Origin: an uncultured Aquimarina sp.
GTDB taxonomy: Bacteria > Bacteroidota > Bacteroidia > Flavobacteriales > Flavobacteriaceae
NCBI GenBank assembly: GCA_947489195.1
Contig: CANLCT010000029.1
Span: 1-57,028, forward strand
Direction of reading: 5' to 3'
DNA: 57,028 nt
The first letter of the stretch is position 1. Each line of letters starts with the position of its first letter. The notes beneath the pieces are model-generated. The model did no database searches and had not been told where the DNA came from. It saw only the letters and a list, made by a program, of their open reading frames with translations. This document shows positions 27,001-36,140 of the stretch, in pieces. A program made the translations under genes and the position numbers.

Positions 27001-27144
27001 TAACGTAAGTTTGATTTAAGAAAAATGATAAATCAATAATCATCTTTTTCTTATCAAGATTGCTCTTTTCGATACAATTTTATATAGAAAATCACTCCAT
27101 TGACAATTTTGGCAGTTAAATAAAATGATGTCGAACTCACGTTA
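27001..27144. repeat. 144-bp inverted-repeat element
   Basis: The left end TAACGTAAGTTTGA (27001-27014) and, on the opposite strand, the right end TAACGTGAGTTCGA are inverted copies with two differences. The right-end 15-mer recurs exactly at 83-97. The interior has no coding capacity. This suggests a short non-autonomous repeat family, distinct from the 161-bp elements. Confidence 0.5.
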
Positions 27145-27470
27145 CTAATTAAAATAAACTATACAAAATCATTCATTTCTTTTTACACCTTTATCCATAT
27201 TTTCTATAACACATCTTTAAAAACAATATAGGGGGTAAATAAAAAATAACTTCAGGTTTTTAAACACATTTTAATTAAAGATTGATATAACGTAGATTAT
27301 AAAATATCATTGAAAAATTTAAGCTTTAAATACAAATTTTCATTCACTACTAATATCATTTAAAATAATTACAACTATTTCCCCTTAAAAAAAGGGAAAA
27401 ACACCCTGTTTTAACAACTTAAATAACAATACATTGCATTAAATAATTACCAACTTAAAATAAAAATATT

Positions 27471-27995
27471 ATGAAGTTAAAAAGTGTGATTAACGGCGGA
27501 ATTTTATTAGGAATATTTATTAATGCAATAGCTTGTAATTCTTGTGAAAGCAAAACTAATAATTCAAGTAAACCCGATGGAACTATAACATTAAAAAAAG
27601 CTAATGAATTAGAAGAAAGATATAAAGCTACACGCCATAAAATAATAAATAGAGCTCTTGGTTTTGATAGTTTAAAAATTCAAGATTCGAGAGAGGTATG
27701 GTTTTCTTTAGAAAGAATGAAAAAATATATTAAATATGTTGAGGAAGAAGCTGAAAAAAATGGGTATAAAGAACTTGGATTACGTTTTTATTTAGGGGCT
27801 TATCCTGATACCGAAGAAAATAAGGGTTTAACTACTTTATTTGCTGTCCCTACAACAACGAGTATAAAGAGAGAGAAAAAAGCAAACTATTTCATGGCAC
27901 CAGCATCACATGAAATAAGTGAAAATATGGATAATGTTGAAGCTCTAAATTTAGGAGGAGCCGGACACCCACCTAAAGAGTTGGCTATTCAATAA
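27471..27995 (+). CDS. Putative lipoprotein of a sensor-kinase operon
   Basis: Predicted lipoprotein of 174 residues. A hydrophobic signal (VINGGILLGIFINAIAC) ends at Cys22, the likely lipidated residue. The mature part starts with a Ser/Asn linker, then a helical region (LKKANELEERYKATRHKIIN) and a core with EVWFSLERMKKYIKYVEEE and GLRFYLGAYPDTE. I recall similar proteins of unknown function in flavobacteria. It is first of four tightly packed genes, 17 bases before the membrane protein. An envelope sensing or ligand-binding role for the kinase is inference from position. Confidence 0.7.
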   Translation: MKLKSVINGGILLGIFINAIACNSCESKTNNSSKPDGTITLKKANELEERYKATRHKIINRALGFDSLKIQDSREVWFSLERMKKYIKYVEEEAEKNGYKELGLRFYLGAYPDTEENKGLTTLFAVPTTTSIKREKKANYFMAPASHEISENMDNVEALNLGGAGHPPKELAIQ

Positions 27996-28012
27996 ATACG
28001 GCTTAAAATCAT

Positions 28013-28645
28013 ATGAAATGTACTCAATACTTTTTATTAAGCATACATATTATTGAATTGATTACCGCAATAGTTGCTGTGCTTTCGTGGAATAAATATA
28101 AACATTCAACTGAGCGCAAGTTTGTTTATTTTTTCTGGATTGTCTTTTTAATGGATGTATCAGGAACTATTATTGCATATAGTACAAAATATAATAACCT
28201 ATTTATATATAATAGTTTGTTTATTTTTTATTTTATTTTTTTTATCAGTTGGTATAAAAAAATTCTAGAAAAGAAAAGAAGCTATTTTTTTATAAGTATA
28301 ACCTTTGTGTATTTAATTTTTTTAGTATTCTCTTTTTATAAAGAAAGTTTTACCAACTCATTGCAAACTTTAAATTTTTTTAGTGGTTCTATAGCAATAA
28401 TTTTATGTTCTTTTTTTTATTATTTTCAATTACTCAATAGTGAAAAAGTACTTACTCTAAAGACCAACTTACCATTTTGGATTACTATGGGAAATATTAT
28501 CTACTTTGTAGGTATGCTTCCCTTAGTAATTTTACTTAAATATCTTAATATTACTGAATTGAGTTACTCTATAATTGTAACTCTTTTAAATTGGGTTACT
28601 TACATTTGTTATATATTGGGTTTTAAATGGATGAAAAACAAGTAA
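28013..28645 (+). CDS. Multi-spanning membrane protein of a sensor-kinase operon
   Basis: Inner-membrane protein of 210 residues with about six or seven hydrophobic segments filling almost the whole chain and only short loops. There is no signature I recognise. Its last 19 bases overlap the start of the histidine kinase gene, so the two are translationally linked. The kinase itself has only one membrane segment, which makes this protein a plausible separate sensor subunit; that is inference. Confidence 0.7.
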   Translation: MKCTQYFLLSIHIIELITAIVAVLSWNKYKHSTERKFVYFFWIVFLMDVSGTIIAYSTKYNNLFIYNSLFIFYFIFFISWYKKILEKKRSYFFISITFVYLIFLVFSFYKESFTNSLQTLNFFSGSIAIILCSFFYYFQLLNSEKVLTLKTNLPFWITMGNIIYFVGMLPLVILLKYLNITELSYSIIVTLLNWVTYICYILGFKWMKNK

Positions 28646-29379
28646 ATGAATTATTTTTAATGCTTTCAATAGTTGCAATTATTATTGCAATTGTATTAGT
28701 TACCCTTTTCATAATATTTCAGCAACGTAAAAATAAATTATTACTTAAACAGAAAGAGGTAGAAAAACATTTTGAAGAAGAAATTACCTCTTCAAAAATT
28801 GAAATAAGAGAAGAAGCCTTTAGAAATATTAGCTGGGAATTACATGATAACATTGGACAATTAATCACTTTAGCTAAATTACAAATACAAAATGATGATA
28901 CAAAAAAAGCTATTGATCAAACGCTTACAAAAGCACTTACTGAGCTTAGAGTTTTATCAAAATTGGCTAATCCAGAAGCTTTAAAAGCTATTTCATTTAC
29001 AGACGCTTTACAACAAGAAATTGATCGTTTAAATCGATTAAATTACTTAAAGTCTAACTTAAATATTAGTGGAAAAATCAGCGTTTTAGATACTAAAGTT
29101 GAAACTGTTTTATTTCGAATTTTACAAGAATTTTTGTCTAATACTATTAAACATGCCAAAGCAACAAAATTATACTTAAATTTAAATTATGAACAAAAGC
29201 AATTGCAAATATGTGTTTGCGATAATGGAGTTGGATTTAATTATGAAAATGCGAATTCCACAGGTATTGGCTTGAGTAATATAGCTAAACGAGCTCAACT
29301 TATTGGGGCTACAGCTAAAATTAAGTCGGTAATAAATGAAGGGACAAAATTAACTATAACATATATTTACAACTCATGA
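28627..29379 (+). CDS. HisKA_3-type sensor histidine kinase
   Basis: Membrane-anchored kinase of 250 residues. One membrane segment at about 8-31 with almost no periplasmic part is followed by a short coiled coil and the dimerisation/phosphoacceptor region with His73 in ISWELHDNIGQLITLAK. The ATPase domain has the N-box EFLSNTIKHAKA, G1 DNGVGF and G2 STGIGLSNIAKRA. With so little extracytoplasmic sequence it probably depends on a partner for sensing. It overlaps the membrane-protein gene by 19 bases and the regulator gene by 4. Confidence 0.93.
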   Translation: MDEKQVNELFLMLSIVAIIIAIVLVTLFIIFQQRKNKLLLKQKEVEKHFEEEITSSKIEIREEAFRNISWELHDNIGQLITLAKLQIQNDDTKKAIDQTLTKALTELRVLSKLANPEALKAISFTDALQQEIDRLNRLNYLKSNLNISGKISVLDTKVETVLFRILQEFLSNTIKHAKATKLYLNLNYEQKQLQICVCDNGVGFNYENANSTGIGLSNIAKRAQLIGATAKIKSVINEGTKLTITYIYNS

Positions 29380-30017
29380 AAAACATTAGTGTAGTAGTAG
29401 TTGATGATCATATTTTACTAGCTCAAGCTATTAGTAGTTTAGTAAATTCATTTGATCAGTTTTTTACAAAGTACCTATGTTGCAACGGACAAGAGTTATT
29501 AGACCGTGTAGCATTAGAAAAAATACTACCAGATATTGTACTAATGGATGTTAATATGCCCATTTTAAATGGTATTGAAACTACAAAACAGTTGACAAAA
29601 CTATACCCTTCAATAAAAGTATTGGCCCTTTCGGTCGAAGATGAAGATGAAACAATTATAAAAATGCTTAAAGCTGGTGCTAAAGGTTATTTATTAAAAG
29701 ATGTACAAAAAACTATTTTAGAAAAAGGCTTACTAGAATTAGTCAACAGTGGATTTTATTACACAAAAGATGTTTCCAATTTATTAATGAATTCACTTAG
29801 TGGCAATTCTAATACCATACAATTAAAAGATAGGGAAATTGAATTTTTAAAATTGGTTTGTTCTGAAATGACTTATAAACAAATTGCTGAAAAAATGTTT
29901 TTAAGCCCCAAAACAATTGACGGATATAGAGATGTGCTTTTCGAAAAACTACATATTAAAAATCGAATAGGTCTAGTTCTTTATGCCATAAAGCATAAAA
30001 TTGTAAACATCTCATAA
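29376..30017 (+). CDS. NarL/FixJ-type response regulator
   Basis: DNA-binding response regulator of 213 residues. The receiver domain has acidic pocket Asp10-Asp11, phosphoacceptor Asp58 in DIVLMDVNMP, Ser86 and Lys108. A LuxR-type helix-turn-helix lies at about 150-210 (LKDREIEFLKLVCSEMTYKQIAEKMFLS in outline). Its ATG overlaps the kinase stop, the usual coupling of cognate pairs. Its targets are unknown. Confidence 0.94.
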   Translation: MKNISVVVVDDHILLAQAISSLVNSFDQFFTKYLCCNGQELLDRVALEKILPDIVLMDVNMPILNGIETTKQLTKLYPSIKVLALSVEDEDETIIKMLKAGAKGYLLKDVQKTILEKGLLELVNSGFYYTKDVSNLLMNSLSGNSNTIQLKDREIEFLKLVCSEMTYKQIAEKMFLSPKTIDGYRDVLFEKLHIKNRIGLVLYAIKHKIVNIS

Positions 30018-30051
30018 ATTCATAGTCAAAAAATATAGCCTTTCATATTTT

Positions 30052-30741
30052 TTAATTCAGAGACTTTCGCCATACTCGACTATATGATAGTTTTCTTTTT
30101 TCTTTTTTTAAAGTATTATTTTTAGTTTCTACATCCAAAACCCTAATTTGATGATACTCTTCAAGTCCTTTTGGAGTAAGGTATGGGAGTAGAATGTTCC
30201 AATGCATATCAACAAAATGGCATTTACTTTCTGTATATTCATCACAATTAATTACTTGTTTTTGTGATTGCCAAAAAGTACCTATTACCCATAATGAATG
30301 TATTAATTTACTGTAACTTAAAAACTTACTTTCCCGTACAAAAATCCCTGTTTCAATATAATAATTTACTAAACTTCTAGCCTCTTTAAACCTTTGAATA
30401 CTTGCATTATTATGCAGTTTAGCTATGGTAGGGTAATTACGTACAACAAATACAATTTCATTATAAAAAAAAGCATATTTACTTTGTAAATTCCCGTACT
30501 GTATCATTATATCTTCAAAATGATTTAAAGTGATATCTCCATTTTTGGGAATTGAAAAAAACAAAGATTCTTCATACATATCATCATAAATACTAATCAA
30601 CAGTAGCTCTTTTGTTTCATAATACTGGCTTAATTTTTCACTTTTTACTCCAATAGTATCTGCTATTTTTTCCATCGAAACTGAGGATAATCCATACTTG
30701 TTAAATAAACAAATTGAATTGCTTTTGATTTCTTGTATCAT
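30052..30741 (-). CDS. TetR-family transcriptional regulator
   Basis: Regulator of 229 residues. The N-terminal helix-turn-helix occupies about 8-52 (KYGLSSVSMEKIADTIGVKS, then LSQYYETKELLL). The C-terminal ligand domain is typical in length and I cannot name a ligand. It ends in a basic tail. It is divergent from a DMT-family transporter gene 225 bases away, which is the first place to look for its operator. It is convergent with the response regulator gene. Confidence 0.85.
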   Translation of the reverse strand: MIQEIKSNSICLFNKYGLSSVSMEKIADTIGVKSEKLSQYYETKELLLISIYDDMYEESLFFSIPKNGDITLNHFEDIMIQYGNLQSKYAFFYNEIVFVVRNYPTIAKLHNNASIQRFKEARSLVNYYIETGIFVRESKFLSYSKLIHSLWVIGTFWQSQKQVINCDEYTESKCHFVDMHWNILLPYLTPKGLEEYHQIRVLDVETKNNTLKKEKRKLSYSRVWRKSLN

Positions 30742-30953
30742 AATTGATTTACCAATTTACATCCCTAAAATTAGTGTATGTTTATAACAAACACAAGCAA
30801 TCTTACAGAAGACTAACCTAAAACTTACAAACAAATAAATACAACACAAATAAACCGATATACAACCTTATATTTCGATATAAAGAAAATCTACTGTTTA
30901 GTTTTCTTTATCTTTTACTAATAATTATTTCCATCACTAAAAAATTAAAAAAG

Positions 30954-30961
30954 TATCTTCG
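30954..30961 (+). promoter_or_regulatory. Putative -7 box nearly touching the DMT start
   Basis: TATCTTCG is a one-mismatch match to TAnnTTTG, only 5 bases before the ATG at 30967. Initiation about 7 bases later would place the mRNA start at or beyond this ATG, implying a leaderless message or a start at the second ATG (30973). Confidence 0.35.
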
Positions 30962-30966
30962 CGCCC

Positions 30967-31866
30967 ATGTGGATGTATTTAGGGCTTTTAGCTGCTTTAT
31001 TTTTAGGATTACATAATTTATGTAAAAAACATGCTGTTAAAGAAAACGAAGTGTTTCCTGTACTTTTAGGAACTTTATTATCAGGTTTTATTTTATTACT
31101 CCCGTTTGCAATAATTTCTTATAATTCTCCCCAATATGCTAAAGAGGTAGGATTTTATATTACCCATATTTCATTTAAAACTCATGGTTTTATTATTATA
31201 AAATCTATAATAATGACTTTATCATGGATTTTGGCTTATCAAGCATTAAAACACTTACCTATAACTATAGTAACACCAATTAGATCTGCTGGTCCCTTTT
31301 TTACTTTTATAGGAGCTATACTCATTTATCACGAAAGTCCTAATTTATGGCAATGGATTGGGTTTTTCTTTATTATTTTTTCAGTACTACTCTACTCTAG
31401 AATAGGAAAAAAAGAAGGTATTATTTTTAAAAGGAATAAATGGATTTTTGCTATTATAGGAGCCACTTTTTTAGGAGCTTCAAGTGGTTTATATGATAAA
31501 TTTTTAATTCAAAGCTTACAGTTGACCCCACAAACCTTACAGTTTTGGTTTTGTTTTTACACTATTTTAATTTTACTGGTAATTTTATCATTTACATGGT
31601 TTCCTTACATGGAAAAAATAAAACTATTCAAATGGCGTTGGTCAATACCCGCAGTTGGAATTTTATTACAAACAGCTGATTATTTTTATTTTAAAGCATT
31701 GCAAGATCCTGAAGCTTTAATAATGTTACTTTCTGCTATAAAGAGAAGTCAAATATTAATTTCAGTAGTTGCAGGCGGACTTATTTTTAAAGAAAAAAAT
31801 AAACGTAAAAAACTTATTCCTCTATTGGGTATTATGCTAGGTGTGGCTTTAATTCTTTATTCTTAA
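30967..31866 (+). CDS. EamA/DMT-family transporter
   Basis: Inner-membrane protein of 299 residues with about ten hydrophobic segments in two repeated EamA halves (first half ends near residue 145 before the basic loop RIGKKEGIIFKRNK). LAYQALKHLPITIVTPIRSAGPFF is the usual signature of the first half. Members export metabolites or amino acids; the substrate is not readable. It is divergent from a TetR regulator. Confidence 0.85.
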   Translation: MWMYLGLLAALFLGLHNLCKKHAVKENEVFPVLLGTLLSGFILLLPFAIISYNSPQYAKEVGFYITHISFKTHGFIIIKSIIMTLSWILAYQALKHLPITIVTPIRSAGPFFTFIGAILIYHESPNLWQWIGFFFIIFSVLLYSRIGKKEGIIFKRNKWIFAIIGATFLGASSGLYDKFLIQSLQLTPQTLQFWFCFYTILILLVILSFTWFPYMEKIKLFKWRWSIPAVGILLQTADYFYFKALQDPEALIMLLSAIKRSQILISVVAGGLIFKEKNKRKKLIPLLGIMLGVALILYS

Positions 31867-32334
31867 ATAACAATTACACTAACTTTATAATCAATACTCA
31901 ACTTTTTAAACATTACCTTTTTAGTTTAATACATCTAGTTTTTAAGCTGTTTATCAAGTAATTAGTTATACGATTTACTAACAAAAATTTCGCATATATG
32001 CTGTTTCTTTTTTACGATTCTAGCGTTAAAAAAACAACCGTAGCTAAAGCTATGCTTGATTTTTTTGCCTTAAACTAGCAAAAAATAATTCAACATATTT
32101 ATACGAAATCATTATCAGTAAATCGTATTAAACCCTCTTTAGGCATTATAAAATCTATTCCGTCCATGATTTGCTGAAAATACTACCGTAAACTGTATTT
32201 ATTGTATATCATCACATCCTTATAACGAAGCGATAATACATAAAATAGATTAAAATAAAATATATGAGTAGTACATACAACCCTTTTAGCCAATGAGACT
32301 TGACAATACTTCTTTTTTCTATTAATATTAAACC
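31867..32334. other. Intergenic region between DMT and GH2 genes
   Basis: The 468-base gap between convergent genes contains the second 161-bp repeat (31968-32128). The remainder is AT-rich with no gene and no clear terminator. Confidence 0.6.
31968..32128. repeat. 161-bp palindromic intergenic repeat, copy B
   Basis: Same length and ends as copy A at 25186-25346: ATACGATTTACTAACAAAAA at the left and, reversed, ATACGATTTACTGATAATGA at the right. The inner hairpin is centred near 32046. Substitutions between the copies are scattered and some are compensatory in the stems. It lies between convergent genes. Confidence 0.75.
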
Positions 32335-34896
32335 TTATAGATTATTATTAATAGAAATACTATTTGAAATTAATTCCTTTGAAGAAGCTTTTACCTCAAT
32401 GACACCTTCTTTTTTTGTTGACTGTAAAAACAATACAGCCTTACCATTATGTGTGGTTATTTTATTAGATTTATGTGGCTGAATATTCATTTCCCAACCA
32501 TTATCAATTCCTATATTTTTAGCAGGTCCATTTATATCAAATTCAATTTCAATATCTTTTTCAGTAACCAAATGGCCATTATTATCTAAAAGGTGTAATT
32601 CTATTACGCTAACATCACATCCATTATTATACATTACTTTTTTATTAGATCGCAATTCTATTTTTCTTAAATCATTTGTGGTAATTAAATCATAATTAGC
32701 AACTTCACTTCCCTTATTAAATCCTTTTACAGTTAGTTTCCCTTCCCGGAAGGGAACTTGCCACTTAATAATATTATCATCTGAAAAATCTGTGCGTTTT
32801 TGTTTTCCTAATGACTTATTATTTAAAAACAATTCAGCTTCTTCACAATTAGTATAGGCTTGTACAATAATAGACTCATTAGATTTGTAATTCCATTTTG
32901 AATACACATTAAACCACTCCCACAACCTTAAATTACTCCATAAAGGTGGTTTTTTTAATTGCATATTAAATTTCCAACCAGTTTGATCCGAAAATGAAAA
33001 TTCAGATTCATTTACTGGAGTAGTTACCATATATATTTTAGGAGTTTCCTTCCATAAACATTCAAAAAAATGTCCTCGAGGATTTTTAAAACCTGCAAAA
33101 TCAAATAGCGAAATATCCAAGCCTTTTCGTGGCCAAGGTCCGGCCTCGCCCAAATAAGCAAAACCAGTCCAAATAAAAATTCCAGCAACAAAATCGCGCT
33201 CCACACAATTTTTCCATTCCGAATAAGCTCCCCAATTTTCAGAGCCAACCATTTTTAAATCTGGATATGTTTTATGTGCAGCATCATACTCCACGGCTCT
33301 GTAATTAAATCCATATACATCAACAGCTTTGCCATAACCACTTGCCAAACCAATAGATGGATGTACACTACCACTAGTAACAGGTCTGCTCCTATCAATT
33401 TCCTTAACCCATTTACTTAATTTATTGGCATAAGTAACTAATGGATCCTTTTCACCCTCTAAATTTATATCAAAAGCTTTTTTTATAGTTAATGAATCAT
33501 AAATTGGTGAATGTCTAAAATATTCTTGCTTTCCATTGACATCATTATAGGTTTTGGTATAATGCGGATAAGTCCATTCAATTTCATTACCTATGCTCCA
33601 CATTATTACCGATGGATGATTAAAATCTCTTTTTATTAAATCTTTTAAATCTTTTTCTGCCCAAGTATCAAAATGGACAGGATATGCTTTTGCTGCATCC
33701 ACGGAAGCAGCATTATCGCCTAAGTATACTTTACTTTTAGCTTTGGGGACACTCCATTCATCAAAAGCTTCATTAATAACTAGCAAACCTAACTCATCAC
33801 ATACTTCTAGCAATTCCACCGCATGTGGATTATGAGATAAACGTACAGCATTTACTCCTATCGATTTTAGTTTTTGTAATCGATATTCCCAAATGACTTT
33901 AGGAACTGCAGCACCAAGTGCACCTGCATCGTGATGTAAGTTTACTCCTTTTAGTTTCATTTTTTCACCATTTAATGAAAACCCCGAATTAGCATCAAAA
34001 TCAAAAAAACGTACTCCAAAGGTTTCTGTCACTTCATCGATTTTAGTTGAGTTTAAAAATAAACTTACCTTTAAACGATACATATTAGGTGTGTCAATAG
34101 ACCATAAATTAGGTTTACTAATTGTAACTGTTGCTTTGCTTTTATTCGTTGTTACTAAAGTGGTATGAGTAATTACCTCATTATCCAATGTATCCAAAAC
34201 TTGGTAGTATAAGCTCAAGTTTTCCTTTTCGGAAGAAGTATTTTTGTTTAATTGGGTTGTTACTAAAACAATAGCACTCTCTGTAGAAACTTTATCGGTT
34301 TGAATTTGCACTCCCCATTCCTTTATATGCAAAGGACCTGTTTTTATTAAAGTAACTTTTCTATAAATACCAGAACCTGTATACCAACGAGAATCTGCAT
34401 AAGCCGTATGATCAACTTTTACGGCTATTGTATTTTGAAGATTGCCATAATTTAAATACGGCGTTAAATCATATATAAAACTACTATATCCATTAGGTCT
34501 ATGTCCAATTAGTTTACCATTAATCCAAACGCTAGAATTATTATAAACACCATCAAATTTGATCCTTATTAATTTTCCTTTATCTTTATTTTCCAGTGCA
34601 AAGGTTTTTCGATACCAACCTACACCTCCAATAACAAAACCAGTGCTACATGCCGTTTCTCCCTCTTTTTGATAACCAGAATTTATACTCCAATCATGTG
34701 GTACATTAAGAGTTTCCCAAGTCGTATCATCAAACTCCAATAATTCAGCACCTTTGCTGTTTCCTAAATGGAATTTCCAATCATTATTAAAATCAACAAT
34801 TTCTCTTTTTTTCGATGTTGAATTAGTGCATCCAAACAAAAAAATAAATGCACAAAAACTAAAAAAAGTATAACTAATTTTTATAAAATACCTCAT
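32335..34896 (-). CDS. Glycoside hydrolase family 2 lipoprotein (beta-galactosidase-like)
   Basis: Envelope lipoprotein of 853 residues; signal peptide with lipidated Cys23 (FLFGC). Domain order is typical of GH2: sugar-binding jelly roll (about 33-190, with WYRKTF and DGVYNNSSVWING), Ig-like domain (195-295), TIM barrel (300-610), and C-terminal Ig-like domains of the DUF4982 kind. Glu438 in WSIGNEIEW is the acid/base and Glu553 in VGSENWG the nucleophile. An AraC regulator is divergent next door and probably controls it. Release of galactose from algal galactan fits the GH86 gene 14 kb away, but other beta-glycosides are possible. Confidence 0.88.
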   Translation of the reverse strand: MRYFIKISYTFFSFCAFIFLFGCTNSTSKKREIVDFNNDWKFHLGNSKGAELLEFDDTTWETLNVPHDWSINSGYQKEGETACSTGFVIGGVGWYRKTFALENKDKGKLIRIKFDGVYNNSSVWINGKLIGHRPNGYSSFIYDLTPYLNYGNLQNTIAVKVDHTAYADSRWYTGSGIYRKVTLIKTGPLHIKEWGVQIQTDKVSTESAIVLVTTQLNKNTSSEKENLSLYYQVLDTLDNEVITHTTLVTTNKSKATVTISKPNLWSIDTPNMYRLKVSLFLNSTKIDEVTETFGVRFFDFDANSGFSLNGEKMKLKGVNLHHDAGALGAAVPKVIWEYRLQKLKSIGVNAVRLSHNPHAVELLEVCDELGLLVINEAFDEWSVPKAKSKVYLGDNAASVDAAKAYPVHFDTWAEKDLKDLIKRDFNHPSVIMWSIGNEIEWTYPHYTKTYNDVNGKQEYFRHSPIYDSLTIKKAFDINLEGEKDPLVTYANKLSKWVKEIDRSRPVTSGSVHPSIGLASGYGKAVDVYGFNYRAVEYDAAHKTYPDLKMVGSENWGAYSEWKNCVERDFVAGIFIWTGFAYLGEAGPWPRKGLDISLFDFAGFKNPRGHFFECLWKETPKIYMVTTPVNESEFSFSDQTGWKFNMQLKKPPLWSNLRLWEWFNVYSKWNYKSNESIIVQAYTNCEEAELFLNNKSLGKQKRTDFSDDNIIKWQVPFREGKLTVKGFNKGSEVANYDLITTNDLRKIELRSNKKVMYNNGCDVSVIELHLLDNNGHLVTEKDIEIEFDINGPAKNIGIDNGWEMNIQPHKSNKITTHNGKAVLFLQSTKKEGVIEVKASSKELISNSISINNNL

Positions 34897-34948
34897 AAAT
34901 TGACAATCTAGTGTAAATCTATAACAATATAGTTACTGAAAGTTGTAC

Positions 34949-34956
34949 TATATTTG
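34949..34956 (+). promoter_or_regulatory. Putative -7 box for the AraC regulator
   Basis: TATATTTG matches TAnnTTTG 30 bases before the ATG at 34987. No correctly spaced -33 TTG is seen. Confidence 0.45.
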
Positions 34957-34986
34957 CACTAAATTCCATTTAATTGCCAGTTTATT

Positions 34987-35874
34987 ATGAGTCAGTCTGA
35001 TCAAATTTCTGTTTCATTAGAAAAAATTGAAACACCTTTACATTCCTCTTTCCATACGGGAGTTTATAAACAACCTTACTTTAGTGGTGCATGGCATTAT
35101 CACCCCGAAATTGAACTTTTATCAATAACAAAAGGTTTTGGTAAGCGTTTAGTTGGTGATCATGTTGACCAATTTGAGCCTGATGATTTGGTTCTTTTAG
35201 GTGGTTTACTACCCCATGCTTGGATTCCAGATGAAAGTTTTTTAAAAGAAGATTCAGAAAAATTTTGCGAGTCTATCTATGTCCAATTTAATAAAGAAAT
35301 TTTTGGCTCTTTTTTTGTAAGTGTCCCTGAATTAAAAGGAGTTAGAAAAGCCCTTGGTTATTCTGAACGTGGATTAAAAATTACTGGAAAACACAAAAAA
35401 GAAATTAATTTATTGCTCAGAGAAATTCCAAAATTGAATCCATTTGATCAATTAATTCAACTATTAAAGATTTTAAATTTAATAAGTCTTTCAGATTATG
35501 AATTACTGGTTTCTGAAAATTATTTAAAGAAAAGCTTTTATTTTAAATCGAATAGAATGCTTAAAATTCATGAATATTTGATGGAAAATTATAAGCAAGA
35601 AATTCATATTGAAACTTGTGCCGAAATTGCTAACATGACGATTTCTTCATTTTGTAGATTTTTTAAAAATGAAACTAATACTACATTTTCTAATTATTTA
35701 AATGCTATCCGTATTGATGTGGCCAAAAAGTTATTGGCAAATACTGACTATGCCATTAAGGAAATTGGTTTTGAGTGTGGTTACAACTCAACTCCATATT
35801 TTAATAAACAATTTAAAAAAATTGTAGGTTACACTCCCTTCCAATATCGAAAAAATCAATTTGATACTATGTAA
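34987..35874 (+). CDS. AraC-family transcriptional regulator with cupin domain
   Basis: Regulator of 295 residues. An N-terminal cupin-like sensor (about 20-110, with GAWHYHPEIELLSI and LVLLGGLLPHAW) precedes the double helix-turn-helix at about 190-290 (ETCAEIANMTISSFCRFFK and IKEIGFECGYNSTPYFNKQF). Such proteins usually sense a sugar and activate the adjacent glycosidase gene. The GH2 gene is divergent, 90 bases away, which supports that assignment. Confidence 0.88.
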   Translation: MSQSDQISVSLEKIETPLHSSFHTGVYKQPYFSGAWHYHPEIELLSITKGFGKRLVGDHVDQFEPDDLVLLGGLLPHAWIPDESFLKEDSEKFCESIYVQFNKEIFGSFFVSVPELKGVRKALGYSERGLKITGKHKKEINLLLREIPKLNPFDQLIQLLKILNLISLSDYELLVSENYLKKSFYFKSNRMLKIHEYLMENYKQEIHIETCAEIANMTISSFCRFFKNETNTTFSNYLNAIRIDVAKKLLANTDYAIKEIGFECGYNSTPYFNKQFKKIVGYTPFQYRKNQFDTM

Positions 35875-36140
35875 TAAATATTTTAATATGTATTAAATCT
35901 ACTTTATAAAATCTAATAAACACATTTTTAAACCATTGCAAATATGCCTTGCAAAAGTTTAAAAAATGGTATGATTTTACAAAAATTATCTCTGTTAATT
36001 TTAAGCTATTTAATGGTTAGTTTTTTATATAAAATAAACTTTAAATATTAAGTTTTTATTATCCTATTTATTAAGCACGCATAGTAATTTATAAGTTTAA
36101 TATTTTTACTTAACATCGATTGCTTAAGCTTATATTTATA

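Larger units (their letters stand above)
26886..27470. other. Long intergenic region before the lipoprotein-kinase operon
   Basis: The 585-base gap contains a terminator, the inverted-repeat element at 27001-27144 and a 326-base AT-rich stretch with a short hairpin TTTCCCC...GGGAAA near 27378-27400. No gene is visible, and no convincing promoter match was found for the operon at 27471. Confidence 0.5.
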
